From positions 2,166,572-2,230,571 of the forward strand of contig NZ_JH594606.1 in the NCBI RefSeq assembly GCF_000243235.1: a DNA stretch of 64,000 bases, read 5' to 3'. Each line of letters opens with the position of its first letter. The stretch's first letter is position 1. Both the position numbers and the translations under genes were made by a program. Under the pieces are notes generated by a model, which searched no databases, was not told the origin of the DNA, and was given only the letters and a program-made list of their open reading frames with translations. The DNA comes from Gillisia limnaea DSM 15749. GTDB taxonomy: Bacteria > Bacteroidota > Bacteroidia > Flavobacteriales > Flavobacteriaceae. This document shows positions 8,903 through 17,134 of this stretch, one piece after another.

Positions 8903-9304
8903 TTAGGCCATCATTAGCTCAATTACCCGTTTTATTCCCTTTTCAGATTCAGGATCTAATACTTCAATATAGTGCAAGTAATGTTTTAATTGGGATTCGT
9001 TATATCTCTTTGTATCGGTAATAAAGTCAGTTAAATAGCCATCAAAAGCAGGTTCGGATACTGTCTTTTCTAAGATTTTAATAATGTCTTTGTGCCGGGA
9101 ATCCTGTTTGATTTTTTCGGACAAATTTTGAATTGTTTTCTTTTCTCCCTCGATGAGTTGAAAAAAATTTCTTTCGTTATACAGCAGAATACCTGTTATT
9201 TTTTCGCCTGAATTATATTCATTTGTTTTGGCCATAATTTCGTCGATCTCCTGCTCTTGAAGGTCTGTGCTTGCAGTACTAACGTAGGCAATGGCATATC
9301 TCAT
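8903..9304 (-). CDS. BLUF-domain blue-light photoreceptor
   Basis: 133-residue stand-alone BLUF (blue light using FAD) protein. The N-terminal strand carries the photochemically essential tyrosine (Tyr7 in YAIAYVS). The flavin-binding asparagine lies in NEYNSGEKITG, the GITG-like turn is ITGILLY, and the key glutamine is in NFFQLIEG. BLUF domains bind FAD and switch by hydrogen-bond rearrangement around Tyr, Gln and Asn. The C-terminal helical cap has no separate effector domain, so output must be through a partner. Nearby sensor kinases and the rhodopsin gene at the window start make this a light-related neighbourhood, but a direct partnership is inference. Confidence 0.88.
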   Translation of the reverse strand: MRYAIAYVSTASTDLQEQEIDEIMAKTNEYNSGEKITGILLYNERNFFQLIEGEKKTIQNLSEKIKQDSRHKDIIKILEKTVSEPAFDGYLTDFITDTKRYNESQLKHYLHYIEVLDPESEKGIKRVIELMMA

Positions 9305-9818
9305 AATACATAGTTTATAAAGTTTAACGGGGAAATTCTATCCTTTAAAGGGTCGTGGCAGATATTTAAAGAATAGTCTTTCAGAAACATAATATAAAAA
9401 TTAAGAAGTTGAACAAAATTAAAATAACCTCACAATTGGCAAAAAAATAACAATATTTTCCAGTTACCTGATTACCGAATCCATCTAAAACAAAACTGAT
9501 AATAAATCCTGCATAATTTTTGACTTTTACAACTTAAAAATAAATAAAAAAACCCCGTAAATAATTATTAACAGTGATTTAAAAGTGATTCCGGGACACC
9601 TAAGAATATTATAAAAGTGTCCCCGAATTAGACACAGTTGGACTGCAGGCATATCATAAGCCAGAGCTAAATGATAAGAACCAGTTTTCTTGCCAGCAGG
9701 GAAAAGTTCCTTAAATGCATATCGTTATTGCCAATTAATCATAACCTGGCTATTACCCTAGTGTACTTAAAGAACTGGATAACTCAAAATTGGATGCATT
9801 TGTGAGTTGAAATTGGGA
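9305..9818. other. AT-rich intergenic region containing the left 47-bp element
   Basis: A 514-bp stretch without coding potential between the BLUF gene and the ATPase. Apart from the structured element at 9589-9635, nothing recognisable was seen. The right end should hold the 3' flank of the minus-strand ATPase. Confidence 0.3.
9589..9635. repeat. 47-bp structured element, left copy
   Basis: It consists of TTCCGGGACAC (9589-9599), a 15-nt spacer, then AAGTGTCCCC (from 9615), then GACAC (9631-9635). GGGACAC and GTGTCCC can pair as a hairpin or form an operator, and GTGTC-N9-GACAC (9617-9635) forms a second palindrome. A second copy with identical spacing and orientation lies at 11411-11457, on the other side of the ATPase gene. 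Confidence 0.65.
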
Positions 9819-11183
9819 TTATAGTTTGAGAGTATGATTTTTGACAAAATACTCAATATAATTTGGAAGTTGTGTACCCAAATAATAAGGTAAATTCATT
9901 AATAAGAATGGAGTACCACTGGTGGTTTTTGATTCTTCAATATTAAATTTTCCTCCATAAATTCTAATTGCGTAGGGATGATCTGTCCTTTCTATAAATT
10001 GATGCAAGGATCTGAGAGTGCCTTTTGCCCCAGATTTTATTTCTATGGGAATCACTTTATCGTTATACGGGTAAACCAAATCCACTTCGGAGGATGATTG
10101 ATTTTTATCTCTTACCCAGAAATTTGGTTTTGTATTCGTTATTGTATTTAAAGAAATCAGTTCCTGAGTTATTAGATGTGGAATTATAGCTCCTTTAAAG
10201 GAATTGCTCAAATCTTCCATTCCCAACATCTGCGCCTGAATTCCCAGAGCATGGTTTATTAATCCGGTATCTAGAAATTGGAGTTTTGGGGACTTTTTCA
10301 AATTCGACTTTATTGGATTATCGGTATCTGTGGTAGGATAAATGAGTTGAATGATTTTGGCATCATCCAAATTACGCATAGCCTTCCCTACTTCCCGGGA
10401 TTTATAATTGGAATTACCAAAATTTTGAAATTTGATCCTTTCATCCAAATATAAATGTGCGACTGCCATAATATGTTTTATAACGCGTCTTTCGGAAGAA
10501 TTAGAGGTGTATTTTTCCACATCATTCTTATATGTACCCCAAATACTTTCATAGACCTTTGGCAAGTCAGCCAGGCTTTTGTTTTTTAAATCGGCTTTAA
10601 CAACTTCCGGCATACCACCGATAATGGCATATCTATGAAATAGATCCATTAGTGTTAAATGGGCAAAAGGTTTTACTGGAATAGTATTTAATTGATCAAA
10701 TGCTTTTGCGTGTTTGAGGGCTTTCAGATATTCAGCAAAATTTAGGGGATATAGATATAAATATTCGATACGCCCTACGGGGAAACTTTTTACATACTTT
10801 ATAGCAAATTCCAGTAAAGAACCTGCCGCTATAACATGCAGTTTAGGCTTATCTTCGTAAAAATAACGTAACAACTGGATGGCTTTGGGCAACTCTTGAA
10901 TCTCATCTATAAATAATAAAGTATCGCCTATATCTACAGAAGGTATATTATTGGTAAGGAATAGGGCTTCCACTATAGTTTCTACATCATCGTAATCTTC
11001 GAATAATCTTCTATCCGCAACTTTTTCCAAATTTAAGAATATGGAGTGCTTATATTTTTTTGCAAAATCATTTACCAATGTGGTTTTACCAACTTGTCTT
11101 ACCCCTCTTATTACCAAAGGCTTCCTGTTTGTTCCTTCCTTCCATTCTTCTAAATGAGAACTAATATGCCTTGCGAAACCCAT
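9819..11183 (-). CDS. AAA ATPase with DUF4143 C-terminal domain
   Basis: 454 residues. The N-terminal AAA_14 ATPase has Walker A GVRQVGKTT (residues 27-35) and Walker B TLLFIDEIQEL. The C-terminal DUF4143 half ends in SSEVDLVYPYNDKVIPIEIKSG, which resembles a PDDEXK-type nuclease fold (D...IEIK). The family is widespread in bacteria and archaea, often in mobile or variable regions, and its biological role is not established. It is a single-gene unit on the minus strand, flanked on both sides by copies of a 47-bp structured element. AATAAGGGTAAA repeats lie upstream of its start. All key ATPase motifs are present, so the gene looks intact. Confidence 0.9.
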   Translation of the reverse strand: MGFARHISSHLEEWKEGTNRKPLVIRGVRQVGKTTLVNDFAKKYKHSIFLNLEKVADRRLFEDYDDVETIVEALFLTNNIPSVDIGDTLLFIDEIQELPKAIQLLRYFYEDKPKLHVIAAGSLLEFAIKYVKSFPVGRIEYLYLYPLNFAEYLKALKHAKAFDQLNTIPVKPFAHLTLMDLFHRYAIIGGMPEVVKADLKNKSLADLPKVYESIWGTYKNDVEKYTSNSSERRVIKHIMAVAHLYLDERIKFQNFGNSNYKSREVGKAMRNLDDAKIIQLIYPTTDTDNPIKSNLKKSPKLQFLDTGLINHALGIQAQMLGMEDLSNSFKGAIIPHLITQELISLNTITNTKPNFWVRDKNQSSSEVDLVYPYNDKVIPIEIKSGAKGTLRSLHQFIERTDHPYAIRIYGGKFNIEESKTTSGTPFLLMNLPYYLGTQLPNYIEYFVKNHTLKL

Positions 11184-11198
11184 ACTTTTTTATCATAT

Positions 11199-11298
11199 AA
11201 TAAGGGTAAATATATCATTTTATTGTAACAAAAAAAGGGTTAATTTTGACTATTAATGTAATGGAATAAGGGTAAACAGAAAATGGCTTACCCTTTTA
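11199..11298. promoter_or_regulatory. AAGGGTAA iterons upstream of the ATPase gene
   Basis: AATAAGGGTAAA occurs exactly twice (11199-11210 and 11265-11276). Between them is AAAAGGGTTAAT, and TTACCCTTTTA (11288-11298) gives an inverted version. All are within about 115 bp of the ATPase start at 11183. Repeated sites of this kind suggest a regulator-binding region. The regulator is unknown. Confidence 0.4.
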
Positions 11299-11330
11299 TA
11301 CCCTAGTAGTCATACGATACCTTAGTTTTC

Positions 11331-11369
11331 AGCCCCATATCTACCAGAACTAACCTTGCGCGTGGTTCC
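11331..11369. repeat. Right copy of the 40-bp direct repeat
   Basis: It matches 1373-1412 in the same orientation with a few substitutions and one missing C. On the minus strand one frame reads EPRARLVLVDMG here and EPRARINLVDMG in the left copy. The two copies bracket about 10 kb of accessory genes, and this one lies about 190 bp from the tRNA-Leu gene. Confidence 0.55.
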
Positions 11370-11410
11370 CTTTTTTGATTTTCTAGAGTAGAACAGTCAC
11401 TTACAGGCAA

Positions 11411-11457
11411 TTCGGGGACACTTGTATCTATGTTAAAAGTGTCGCCGAATTGGACAC
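11411..11457. repeat. 47-bp structured element, right copy
   Basis: It consists of TTCGGGGACAC (11411-11421), a 15-nt spacer, AAGTGTCGCC (from 11437) and GACAC (11453-11457). The order, orientation and spacing are identical to the left copy at 9589-9635, while the spacer sequence differs. GTGTC-N9-GACAC is a perfect palindrome here too. Conserved half-sites with a diverged spacer argue for a functional protein-binding or recombination site. Confidence 0.65.
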
Positions 11458-11503
11458 CATTCGGGTGCACTTATTTGGTTTCAAATGAATATAATAAAAA
11501 TGA

Positions 11504-11537
11504 AAAACCCTATAAACATTGAAGTTTATAGGGTTTT
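11504..11537 (-). terminator. Terminator of the tRNA-Leu gene
   Basis: A perfect 14-bp stem, AAAACCCTATAAAC (11504-11517) paired with 11524-11537 across a 6-nt loop. On the minus strand it is followed by a T-rich stretch. It lies 23 bp downstream of the tRNA 3' end. Confidence 0.8.
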
Positions 11538-11560
11538 AGTTGAATTTGATATGTTAAAAG

Positions 11561-11642
11561 TACTCGAGGCGGGAATCGAACCCGCACATCCGAAAATACT
11601 GGATTTTGAATCCAGCGCGTCTACCAATTCCGCCACTCGAGC
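11561..11642 (-). tRNA. tRNA-Leu (anticodon CAA)
   Basis: An 82-nt class II tRNA on the minus strand. The acceptor stem is GCTCGAG with CTCGAGT (one G-U pair at 1-72), discriminator A. The anticodon stem is CTGGA/TCCAG with loop TTCAAAA, giving anticodon CAA at 11606-11608. The variable arm is long, and the T arm contains GGTTCGATTCC. The 3' CCA is not encoded. Like many tRNA genes it could serve as an integration landmark, and the accessory block lies directly to its left. Confidence 0.95.
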
Positions 11643-11855
11643 TTGTGGACGGCAAAATTATAAAAATTTCCCTTTACCACACGGTTTTTTCTGTTTTTTT
11701 TCCAAACGGCTTAATGGCAGGCGGGAATGATATTTTTATGATTTTTTTCATCCGGTTAGGGGATTGCTGTTTAAACAAAGAGATAGGTTATATCCTGCTA
11801 TTACCGGCCCATTGAGAATAAATAAAAACTTCATATTCACAGATTCAACCAAAAT

Positions 11856-12347
11856 TTACTTCAACTCGATCTGGTCAATTTCAAGCCGGAAATCCTCTGC
11901 CTTTTTATTTCCGATTAAAAACCGGATTTCCTGGATCTTATCTGCGTTGAAATTAGGCTTGTCAAGTTTGTTTCCGCGGTAGGTGGGTTCCATTTGGTTA
12001 AGCGGAATCTCCACGGTTTGCCAATCTCCGGTAGTTTTAAAAGTGTATACGTAGGAAGCCCTATCATTCAGATTGGTTTTTATCCTGAATTGATAATCCT
12101 TTCCGTCTCCTTTTAATTGAATATGCGCTTTCTCATAACCCTTGATATTTTTCGAGTCAAAGTGATATTGCACCGAAGCGAAGCCACCATTGTTTTCCAG
12201 AGAAACAGCACCTTTAAAAACGGCATTTCCCTCAACACTGCGTTCCAGTTTACTGGAAGAATTTCCTCCCATCACCACGTCATTTTCTACTTCCCAACCG
12301 GACCAATCATCGGTTGAGCTGAAGTCAAAAAGGAGTAATCTGCTCAT
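11856..12347 (-). CDS. CIA30-family (complex I intermediate-associated protein 30-like) protein
   Basis: About 163 residues forming a single CIA30 beta-sandwich domain. Visible motifs are DDWSGWEVENDVVMGG near the N-terminus, FKGAVSLENNGGFASVQ, and the C-terminal IQEIRFLIGNKKAEDFRLEIDQIEL. In eukaryotes the family assists complex I assembly. In bacteria the function is unknown. The start chosen is the ATG of MSRLLLFDFSS. An in-frame ATG 14 codons upstream would add a hydrophobic stretch that could be read as a signal, but family members usually begin at the LLFDF segment. It is a single gene, convergent with the tRNA-side region and divergent from the PH-domain gene. Confidence 0.8.
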   Translation of the reverse strand: MSRLLLFDFSSTDDWSGWEVENDVVMGGNSSSKLERSVEGNAVFKGAVSLENNGGFASVQYHFDSKNIKGYEKAHIQLKGDGKDYQFRIKTNLNDRASYVYTFKTTGDWQTVEIPLNQMEPTYRGNKLDKPNFNADKIQEIRFLIGNKKAEDFRLEIDQIELK

Positions 12348-12559
12348 AATTAAAAGTATTAAGATTAAAATGTATAGCTGCTGAACCATTTTTTATTTTA
12401 AAGTTAAGATTTTTTTTGCTGAAAAACCATATTGGGATTTAAGGGATTGGCTATTGCAGGAACTAATGAAAGGCGATTATCATAAAATATTCTTATACGC
12501 CTGTGCCAGCCGGAAAACTAATTTTACATTAGGTGCTTTAAACTAAGAAATTAACAACC

Positions 12560-12934
12560 ATGCCTATAGATCTTTTAACAGAATTTAGTGTCACAGAAAA
12601 AGTAATCAATGAAGACGGGAAAGAGCTTTTTGAAATGTTTCTGGCAAAGGAAGAACCAATTGTATTGTTCTACCGGCACACCCGGGATAAGGTGATCTTT
12701 ACCGACAGGAAGATCATCGCTATAGACATTCAGGGGCTTACGGGAAAGAAGAAAGAATTCAGGATGTTTCCCTATTCCAAAATCACCTCATATTCTGTTG
12801 AAACTGCCGGCACTTTTGACTGGGACAGTGATTTGAAAATCTGGGTTTCAGGTGTAGGAGTCTTTGGCGTAAAACTGGGTAAAAAAATAGATATCAAAGA
12901 AATTGGAAAATTTTTAAGTGAAAAGGTAAAGTAG
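12560..12934 (+). CDS. Bacterial PH-domain protein (bPH_1 type)
   Basis: 124 residues matching the bacterial pleckstrin-homology family. The features are EEPIVLFYRHTRDKVIFTDRKIIAIDIQGLTGKKKEFRMFPYSKI-type strands (residues about 30-80), SYSVETAGTFDWDSDLKIWVSG, and a final amphipathic helix EIGKFLSEKVK. The role in bacteria is unknown. The fold usually mediates protein or ligand binding in the cytoplasm. There is no signal peptide. It is a monocistronic unit by position. Confidence 0.85.
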   Translation: MPIDLLTEFSVTEKVINEDGKELFEMFLAKEEPIVLFYRHTRDKVIFTDRKIIAIDIQGLTGKKKEFRMFPYSKITSYSVETAGTFDWDSDLKIWVSGVGVFGVKLGKKIDIKEIGKFLSEKVK

Positions 12935-13145
12935 TTTTTTAAGCTAGTTTTCTAAAATCGGTTAATGTTTTTGGATCATCGCTTTTTTCTCTTTCCAAAT
13001 TTCAGGTGGGAGCTTCCCATTAATTGAACTTTATAATTCTTGGGTATTACGTTTTATTTCCGCTTCCATTGTGGGTTATTGCTGAAATCCTAATTTTTAA
13101 CAAGAAGTAGCTTCTTTCAAAGTCTGTTCAGAAAGAATAAATTTA

Positions 13146-13153
13146 TAAATTTG
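13146..13153 (+). promoter_or_regulatory. Promoter -7 box of prs
   Basis: TAAATTTG matches the Bacteroidota -7 consensus TAnnTTTG exactly and lies 49 bp upstream of the prs start. No clear -33 TTG was identified. Confidence 0.5.
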
Positions 13154-13201
13154 GGGCGACACAATATAATCACGACAAAAACCCTCAAACACCACACAAA
13201 C

Positions 13202-14143
13202 ATGTCAGAAGCCACAACCGAAGCCAAAATTTTTAGCTGTACGCAAAGCACGGAATTATCTGAAAAAATTGCCGCTGCCTTCGGCACAAAACTCGGAAAT
13301 GTAATTACCAGTACTTATAGCGATGGCGAATTTCAGCCATCTTTTGAAGAATCGGTTCGCGGATCCCGGGTTTTCATAATTGGTTCCACGCATCCCGGAG
13401 CAGATCATCTTATGGAAATGCTGCTTATGCTGGACGCGGCAAAAAGAGCTTCTGCAAGACATATCACCGCGGTACTACCTTACTTTGGCTGGGCGCGTCA
13501 GGATAGAAAAGATAAACCCCGGGTTCCAATTGCTGCAAAAATGGTCGCCAGTATTCTGGAAACCGCAGGAGCAACCAGGATCATCACGATGGATCTTCAC
13601 GCCGATCAAATTCAGGGTTTCTTTGAAAAACCTGTAGATCACCTGTACGCTTCTACCGTTTTTCTGCCTTATTTAAAAAGTCTCAATCTTGATAACCTTA
13701 CCATAGCTTCACCGGATATGGGAGGTTCTAAAAGAGCCTACGCCTATTCCAAGGCTTTGGAAAGCGATGTGGTAATTTGTTATAAGCAACGTGCAAAAGC
13801 CAATATAATCTCCCACATGGAACTTATTGGGGATGTAACCGGGAAAAATGTGGTTTTGGTAGATGATATGGTGGATACCGCCGGAACGCTTACCGCTGCA
13901 GCAAACCTGATGATGGAACGCGGAGCCATAAGCGTGCGCGCCATCTGTACCCATCCGGTTCTTTCGGGAGAAGCTTATGAGCGGGTTGAAAATTCAAAAT
14001 TGGAGGAGTTGATTGTTACCGATTCAATTCCGCTAAAAAAGGAAAGCAGAAAAATAAAGGTTGTAAGCTGTGCCAATTTGTTTGCAGATGTCATGAAAAG
14101 CGTACATCATAACGAGTCGATAAGCTCAAAGTTTATTATGTAA
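13202..14143 (+). CDS. prs: Ribose-phosphate pyrophosphokinase (PRPP synthetase)
   Basis: 313 residues. Makes PRPP from ribose 5-phosphate and ATP for nucleotide, histidine and NAD synthesis in the cytosol. Visible features are the ATP-binding segment YSDGEFQPSFEESVRG, the HADQIQGFF segment, the flexible catalytic region with ARQDRKDKPRVPI, the PRPP-binding loop VVLVDDMVDTAGT, and MDLHADQ. The start chosen is the ATG of MSEATTEAK. A longer frame from 13151 overlaps the promoter box and has no family support. In Bacteroidota prs commonly precedes rplY and pth, as here, but an M20 peptidase gene is interposed. Confidence 0.95.
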   Translation: MSEATTEAKIFSCTQSTELSEKIAAAFGTKLGNVITSTYSDGEFQPSFEESVRGSRVFIIGSTHPGADHLMEMLLMLDAAKRASARHITAVLPYFGWARQDRKDKPRVPIAAKMVASILETAGATRIITMDLHADQIQGFFEKPVDHLYASTVFLPYLKSLNLDNLTIASPDMGGSKRAYAYSKALESDVVICYKQRAKANIISHMELIGDVTGKNVVLVDDMVDTAGTLTAAANLMMERGAISVRAICTHPVLSGEAYERVENSKLEELIVTDSIPLKKESRKIKVVSCANLFADVMKSVHHNESISSKFIM

Positions 14144-14302
14144 AAGTTCAAAGTTTCAGATTTCAGTTTCTGGTTTTTTAATTTGAGAAAATTTTGATTG
14201 TGACGTGCTGTTTCTCCCGAAAGGCGGGATTGGGATTCCGATTTAAAATAGGAGTTTATAAGAATTTTTTCCTATTTTCGGATGTAATCTAAAACTTCAG
14301 TC

Positions 14303-15817
14303 TTGAAAAAACATATTCCATTATTCGTTTTTCTGTGTTTGTTGACAACAGGAATAAGTGCTCAGAATAAATCTGAAATTGATCTGGAAGCAGTTTCCGA
14401 AGAAAATTTTTTGCTGGGAATCAATCTGCTAAATGAGTTGGTTTCTATCCCAAATGATTCTCATTACCCCGATCAATTGCAGAATAACATCCAATGGAGT
14501 AAAGAGAATTTCCGAAAAAGAGGCTTTGAGGTGCAATCCCTGGACACCAAAACTGTTCCGCTTTTACTACTTGAAAAGAAAGTTCAGTCTGCCACGCAAT
14601 CTGTTCTTTTTTACTTTCACGTGGACGGACAATCTGTAGATCCAAAAAAATGGGATCAGGAAAATCCATACAATCCCGTCCTTAAAATGAATTCAGGAGC
14701 ATGGAAACCGATTCCCATGGATACTTTAAAATCTTCTTACGATGAGGATTGGAGGATCTTTGGAAGATCTGTTTCTGATGATAAAGGGCCGCTGGCCATG
14801 TTTTTAACTGCCTGGGATGCTTTGGAGATCACCGGACAACTTCCCGGTTACAATGTGAAGGTGATTCTAGATTTTGAAGAAGAGCTGGGTTCTCCCAGTC
14901 TGCCGGAAGCAGTTTTAGAACATAAAGAAAAACTGGCTGCAGATATGATGCTTATTATGGATGGTCCAAGGCACCAGAGCAACAAACCTACCCTAAGCTT
15001 CGGTGCCAGGGGTATTTCCACTATTACATTAACAACCTATGGTCCCAGAAGTCCCCAACACAGTGGGCACTATGGGAATTATGCTCCCAATCCTGCTCTT
15101 GGAATGGCAAAGTTACTGGCATCGATGAAAGATGAACAGGGAAGGGTAAGTATTCCAGGATATTATAAAGGTATAAATTTGACTTCGGAAGAGAAAAAAA
15201 TCCTTCAGCAGGTTCCGGATAATGACAAGGAGATTCAGAAGAAACTGGGCATCGCAACAATGGATATGGTTGGCAACACATACCAGGAGTCCATACAATA
15301 TCCATCTTTGAACATTCGCGGATTATCTTCAGGATATGTTGGGGAAGAAGCAAGAACCATCATTCCGGCCAAAGCCATTGCAGAAATAGACGTTCGGCTG
15401 GTTCCTGAAAGTGATCCTGAAAGATTGTTTTCCCTGATAAAAGAACATATTGAAAACCAGGGATATAACATTTTAGAGGAAGAGCCAACAGAGGAAGAGA
15501 GATTACAATATCCGAAGCTGGTAAAATGGGAGGGAGAGATTTCTTATCAGGCATTCAAAACTCCATTTGACTCCGCTCCCGGTGTTTGGCTGGACAAGGC
15601 TTACAACAGGGCTTTTGGTGAAAGTCCGATAAAAATTAGAATGGGAGGTGGTTCCATTCCTATTTCTCCATTTGTGGATGCCCTGGGGATTCCTGCGGTG
15701 ACAGTTGTGACTGTAAATCCCGATAACAACCAGCATTCTCCCAATGAAAATTTAAGGCTTGGCAATTTTAAGGAAGGGATAAAAACGATGCTGGCGATAC
15801 TTACGCAGGAACTGTAG
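14303..15817 (+). CDS. Exported M20-family metallopeptidase
   Basis: 504 residues starting at TTG with a signal peptide (IPLFVFLCLLTTGISAQ), so it is probably periplasmic. It has the M20 layout: first zinc ligands in FYFHVDGQSVDP, the bridging aspartate in SVSDDKGPLAMFLTA, the catalytic glutamates in DFEEELGSPS, a dimerisation lid domain in the middle, and the late GGGSIPIS and NQHSPNENLR motifs with the C-terminal His ligand. Members are di- or tripeptidases and related amidohydrolases, and the exact substrate cannot be told. The TTG start is supported by the immediately following signal peptide and the absence of an ATG upstream. It lies between prs and rplY with its own upstream spacer of 159 bp. 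Confidence 0.88.
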   Translation: MKKHIPLFVFLCLLTTGISAQNKSEIDLEAVSEENFLLGINLLNELVSIPNDSHYPDQLQNNIQWSKENFRKRGFEVQSLDTKTVPLLLLEKKVQSATQSVLFYFHVDGQSVDPKKWDQENPYNPVLKMNSGAWKPIPMDTLKSSYDEDWRIFGRSVSDDKGPLAMFLTAWDALEITGQLPGYNVKVILDFEEELGSPSLPEAVLEHKEKLAADMMLIMDGPRHQSNKPTLSFGARGISTITLTTYGPRSPQHSGHYGNYAPNPALGMAKLLASMKDEQGRVSIPGYYKGINLTSEEKKILQQVPDNDKEIQKKLGIATMDMVGNTYQESIQYPSLNIRGLSSGYVGEEARTIIPAKAIAEIDVRLVPESDPERLFSLIKEHIENQGYNILEEEPTEEERLQYPKLVKWEGEISYQAFKTPFDSAPGVWLDKAYNRAFGESPIKIRMGGGSIPISPFVDALGIPAVTVVTVNPDNNQHSPNENLRLGNFKEGIKTMLAILTQEL

Positions 15818-16265
15818 CAGGTATAAAGGTGTTCAAAATTCAAAAATCAAAGCACAAGATTAGAAATTGGTTTATAAATTATAGAAAATCTTAAATATTT
15901 ATAGTGTAGGTAGTTAAATACAAATAATTTTATAATCCTAATCAATTGATTGTTAGTAATCTAAAAATAGTTCTTTTGTCAGGAGCCCAGTCGAGAACTA
16001 TTGATATATAAATATGAGGTTTCGCCTGCGCTCAACCTGTCACTAGCAGATCTGATAAATATTTAAATATGAAACTATCTACTGTCCTGTGAATGTTTAT
16101 TTAAACCTGAAGATGTATCACTTCGTATTCTACGAGGACAAATTGATAGAATTAAATGTTCAGGATTGCCTCAAAGAGTTTTGTAAAAAGGCTAAAAATA
16201 TTTCTTGACCTGTACTTTAATAACATAAAAAAATATCGCATCTTTGCACACTAAAATTTTTTATA
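15818..16265 (+). other. Intergenic region upstream of rplY
   Basis: 448 bp without a gene. Around 15975-16045 there are fragments of the family-typical palindromes (CAGTCGAGAAC, CTGCGCTCAACCTGTCAC). A CATCTTTG box (16239-16246), one mismatch from TAnnTTTG, lies 20 bp upstream of rplY and is the likely -7 element. Confidence 0.4.
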
Positions 16266-16892
16266 ATGAAATCAATAACGATCAACGGATCTAAAAGAGA
16301 AAGCGTGGGCAAAAAGGCAAGCAAAGCCCTACGTAATGCTGGACAGGTTCCTTGCGTACTATACGGAGGGGGAGAACCATTACACTTTGCAGCAGATGAA
16401 ATTGCCTTCAAAGGTTTAATTTACACCCCCGATGTGCATACAGTAGTATTGGATCTTGCTGGTGAGAAATTTGATGCCGTATTACAGGATATCCAGTTTC
16501 ACCCGGTAACCGATTCAATTCTGCACATGGATTTCTACCAGATTTTCGAAGACAGTGAAATTACCATGGAAATCCCAATTCACACTGAAGGTGTTGCACG
16601 TGGGGTTAAAAACGGTGGTGTTTTACGTTACAACCTTCGTCGTTTAAAGGTGAAAGGACTTCCAGGGAAACTTCCGGATTACATTAAAGCAGATGTTACC
16701 AATCTTAAAATTGGAAATAAACTTTATGTAACTGAAATTAAAAGTGACGATTTTACCGTTCAACATCCAGAGAATACTGTGATTTGTCAGGTGAAAACCT
16801 CACGTAACATTATTGCAGATATCGAAGAGGAAGAAGAAGTACCAGCAGGAGAAGTGCCGGCTACTGAAGCTGAAACCGAAGAAAAGGAATAA
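16266..16892 (+). CDS. rplY: 50S ribosomal protein L25/general stress protein Ctc
   Basis: 208 residues, the long (CTC/TL5) form. An N-terminal L25 domain ([20 protein letters not shown] through [17 protein letters not shown]) binds 5S rRNA. The C-terminal TL5 beta domain ([23 protein letters not shown]) follows, with an acidic tail rich in Glu and Ala. The length suits the Bacteroidota form. It is followed by a strong terminator and then pth. Confidence 0.95.
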   Translation: MKSITINGSKRESVGKKASKALRNAGQVPCVLYGGGEPLHFAADEIAFKGLIYTPDVHTVVLDLAGEKFDAVLQDIQFHPVTDSILHMDFYQIFEDSEITMEIPIHTEGVARGVKNGGVLRYNLRRLKVKGLPGKLPDYIKADVTNLKIGNKLYVTEIKSDDFTVQHPENTVICQVKTSRNIIADIEEEEEVPAGEVPATEAETEEKE

Positions 16893-16914
16893 GTCTCTTT
16901 TTTCACAATTTTTT

Positions 16915-16950
16915 AAACATCCCAATCTGAAAAGGTTGGGATGTTTTGTT
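16915..16950 (+). terminator. Terminator of rplY
   Basis: Perfect 11-bp stem: AAACATCCCAA (16915-16925) with TTGGGATGTTT (16936-16946), 10-nt loop, followed by T-rich sequence. It lies 23 bp after the rplY stop. Confidence 0.85.
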
Positions 16951-16951
16951 T

Positions 16952-17064
16952 GGCACGAATTTCAAATTTGTCGTCTCGGATTTCAATTTTGTTGGCTAGG
17001 ATTTCAAATCTGTTGTCTCGGATTTCAAATCTGTTGGCTCGGATTTCAAATCCGAGCCAACAAA
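16952..17064. repeat. Period-21 minisatellite of palindromic units
   Basis: Five tandem units of about 21 bp, each built on the palindromic core ATTTCAAAT with flanks such as TCGGATTTCAAATCTGTTGG. The final unit closes as a perfect palindrome (GGCTCGGATTT with AAATCCGAGCC). The related sequence CGGATTTCAAATCCG occurs at about 45183, so the unit belongs to a dispersed family. Open frames through it are artefacts of the repeat. Confidence 0.8.
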
Positions 17065-17134
17065 AGCACTTAAGCTTTAGCAAAACTTTCAGAAAAGAAT
17101 TTTATTAATTTTTATATTTACCAAAATTAATCAA

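Noticed and set aside
11485-11730. 81-codon plus-strand frame
   Set aside because: It runs antisense across the tRNA-Leu gene and its terminator hairpin.
15501-15843. Minus-strand frames within the M20 peptidase gene
   Set aside because: Antisense shadows of the peptidase, which has the full M20 motif set.
16813-17073. 86-codon plus-strand frame with repeated FQICWLGFQ segments
   Set aside because: It is the translation of the 21-bp minisatellite after rplY and overlaps the end of rplY and its terminator.
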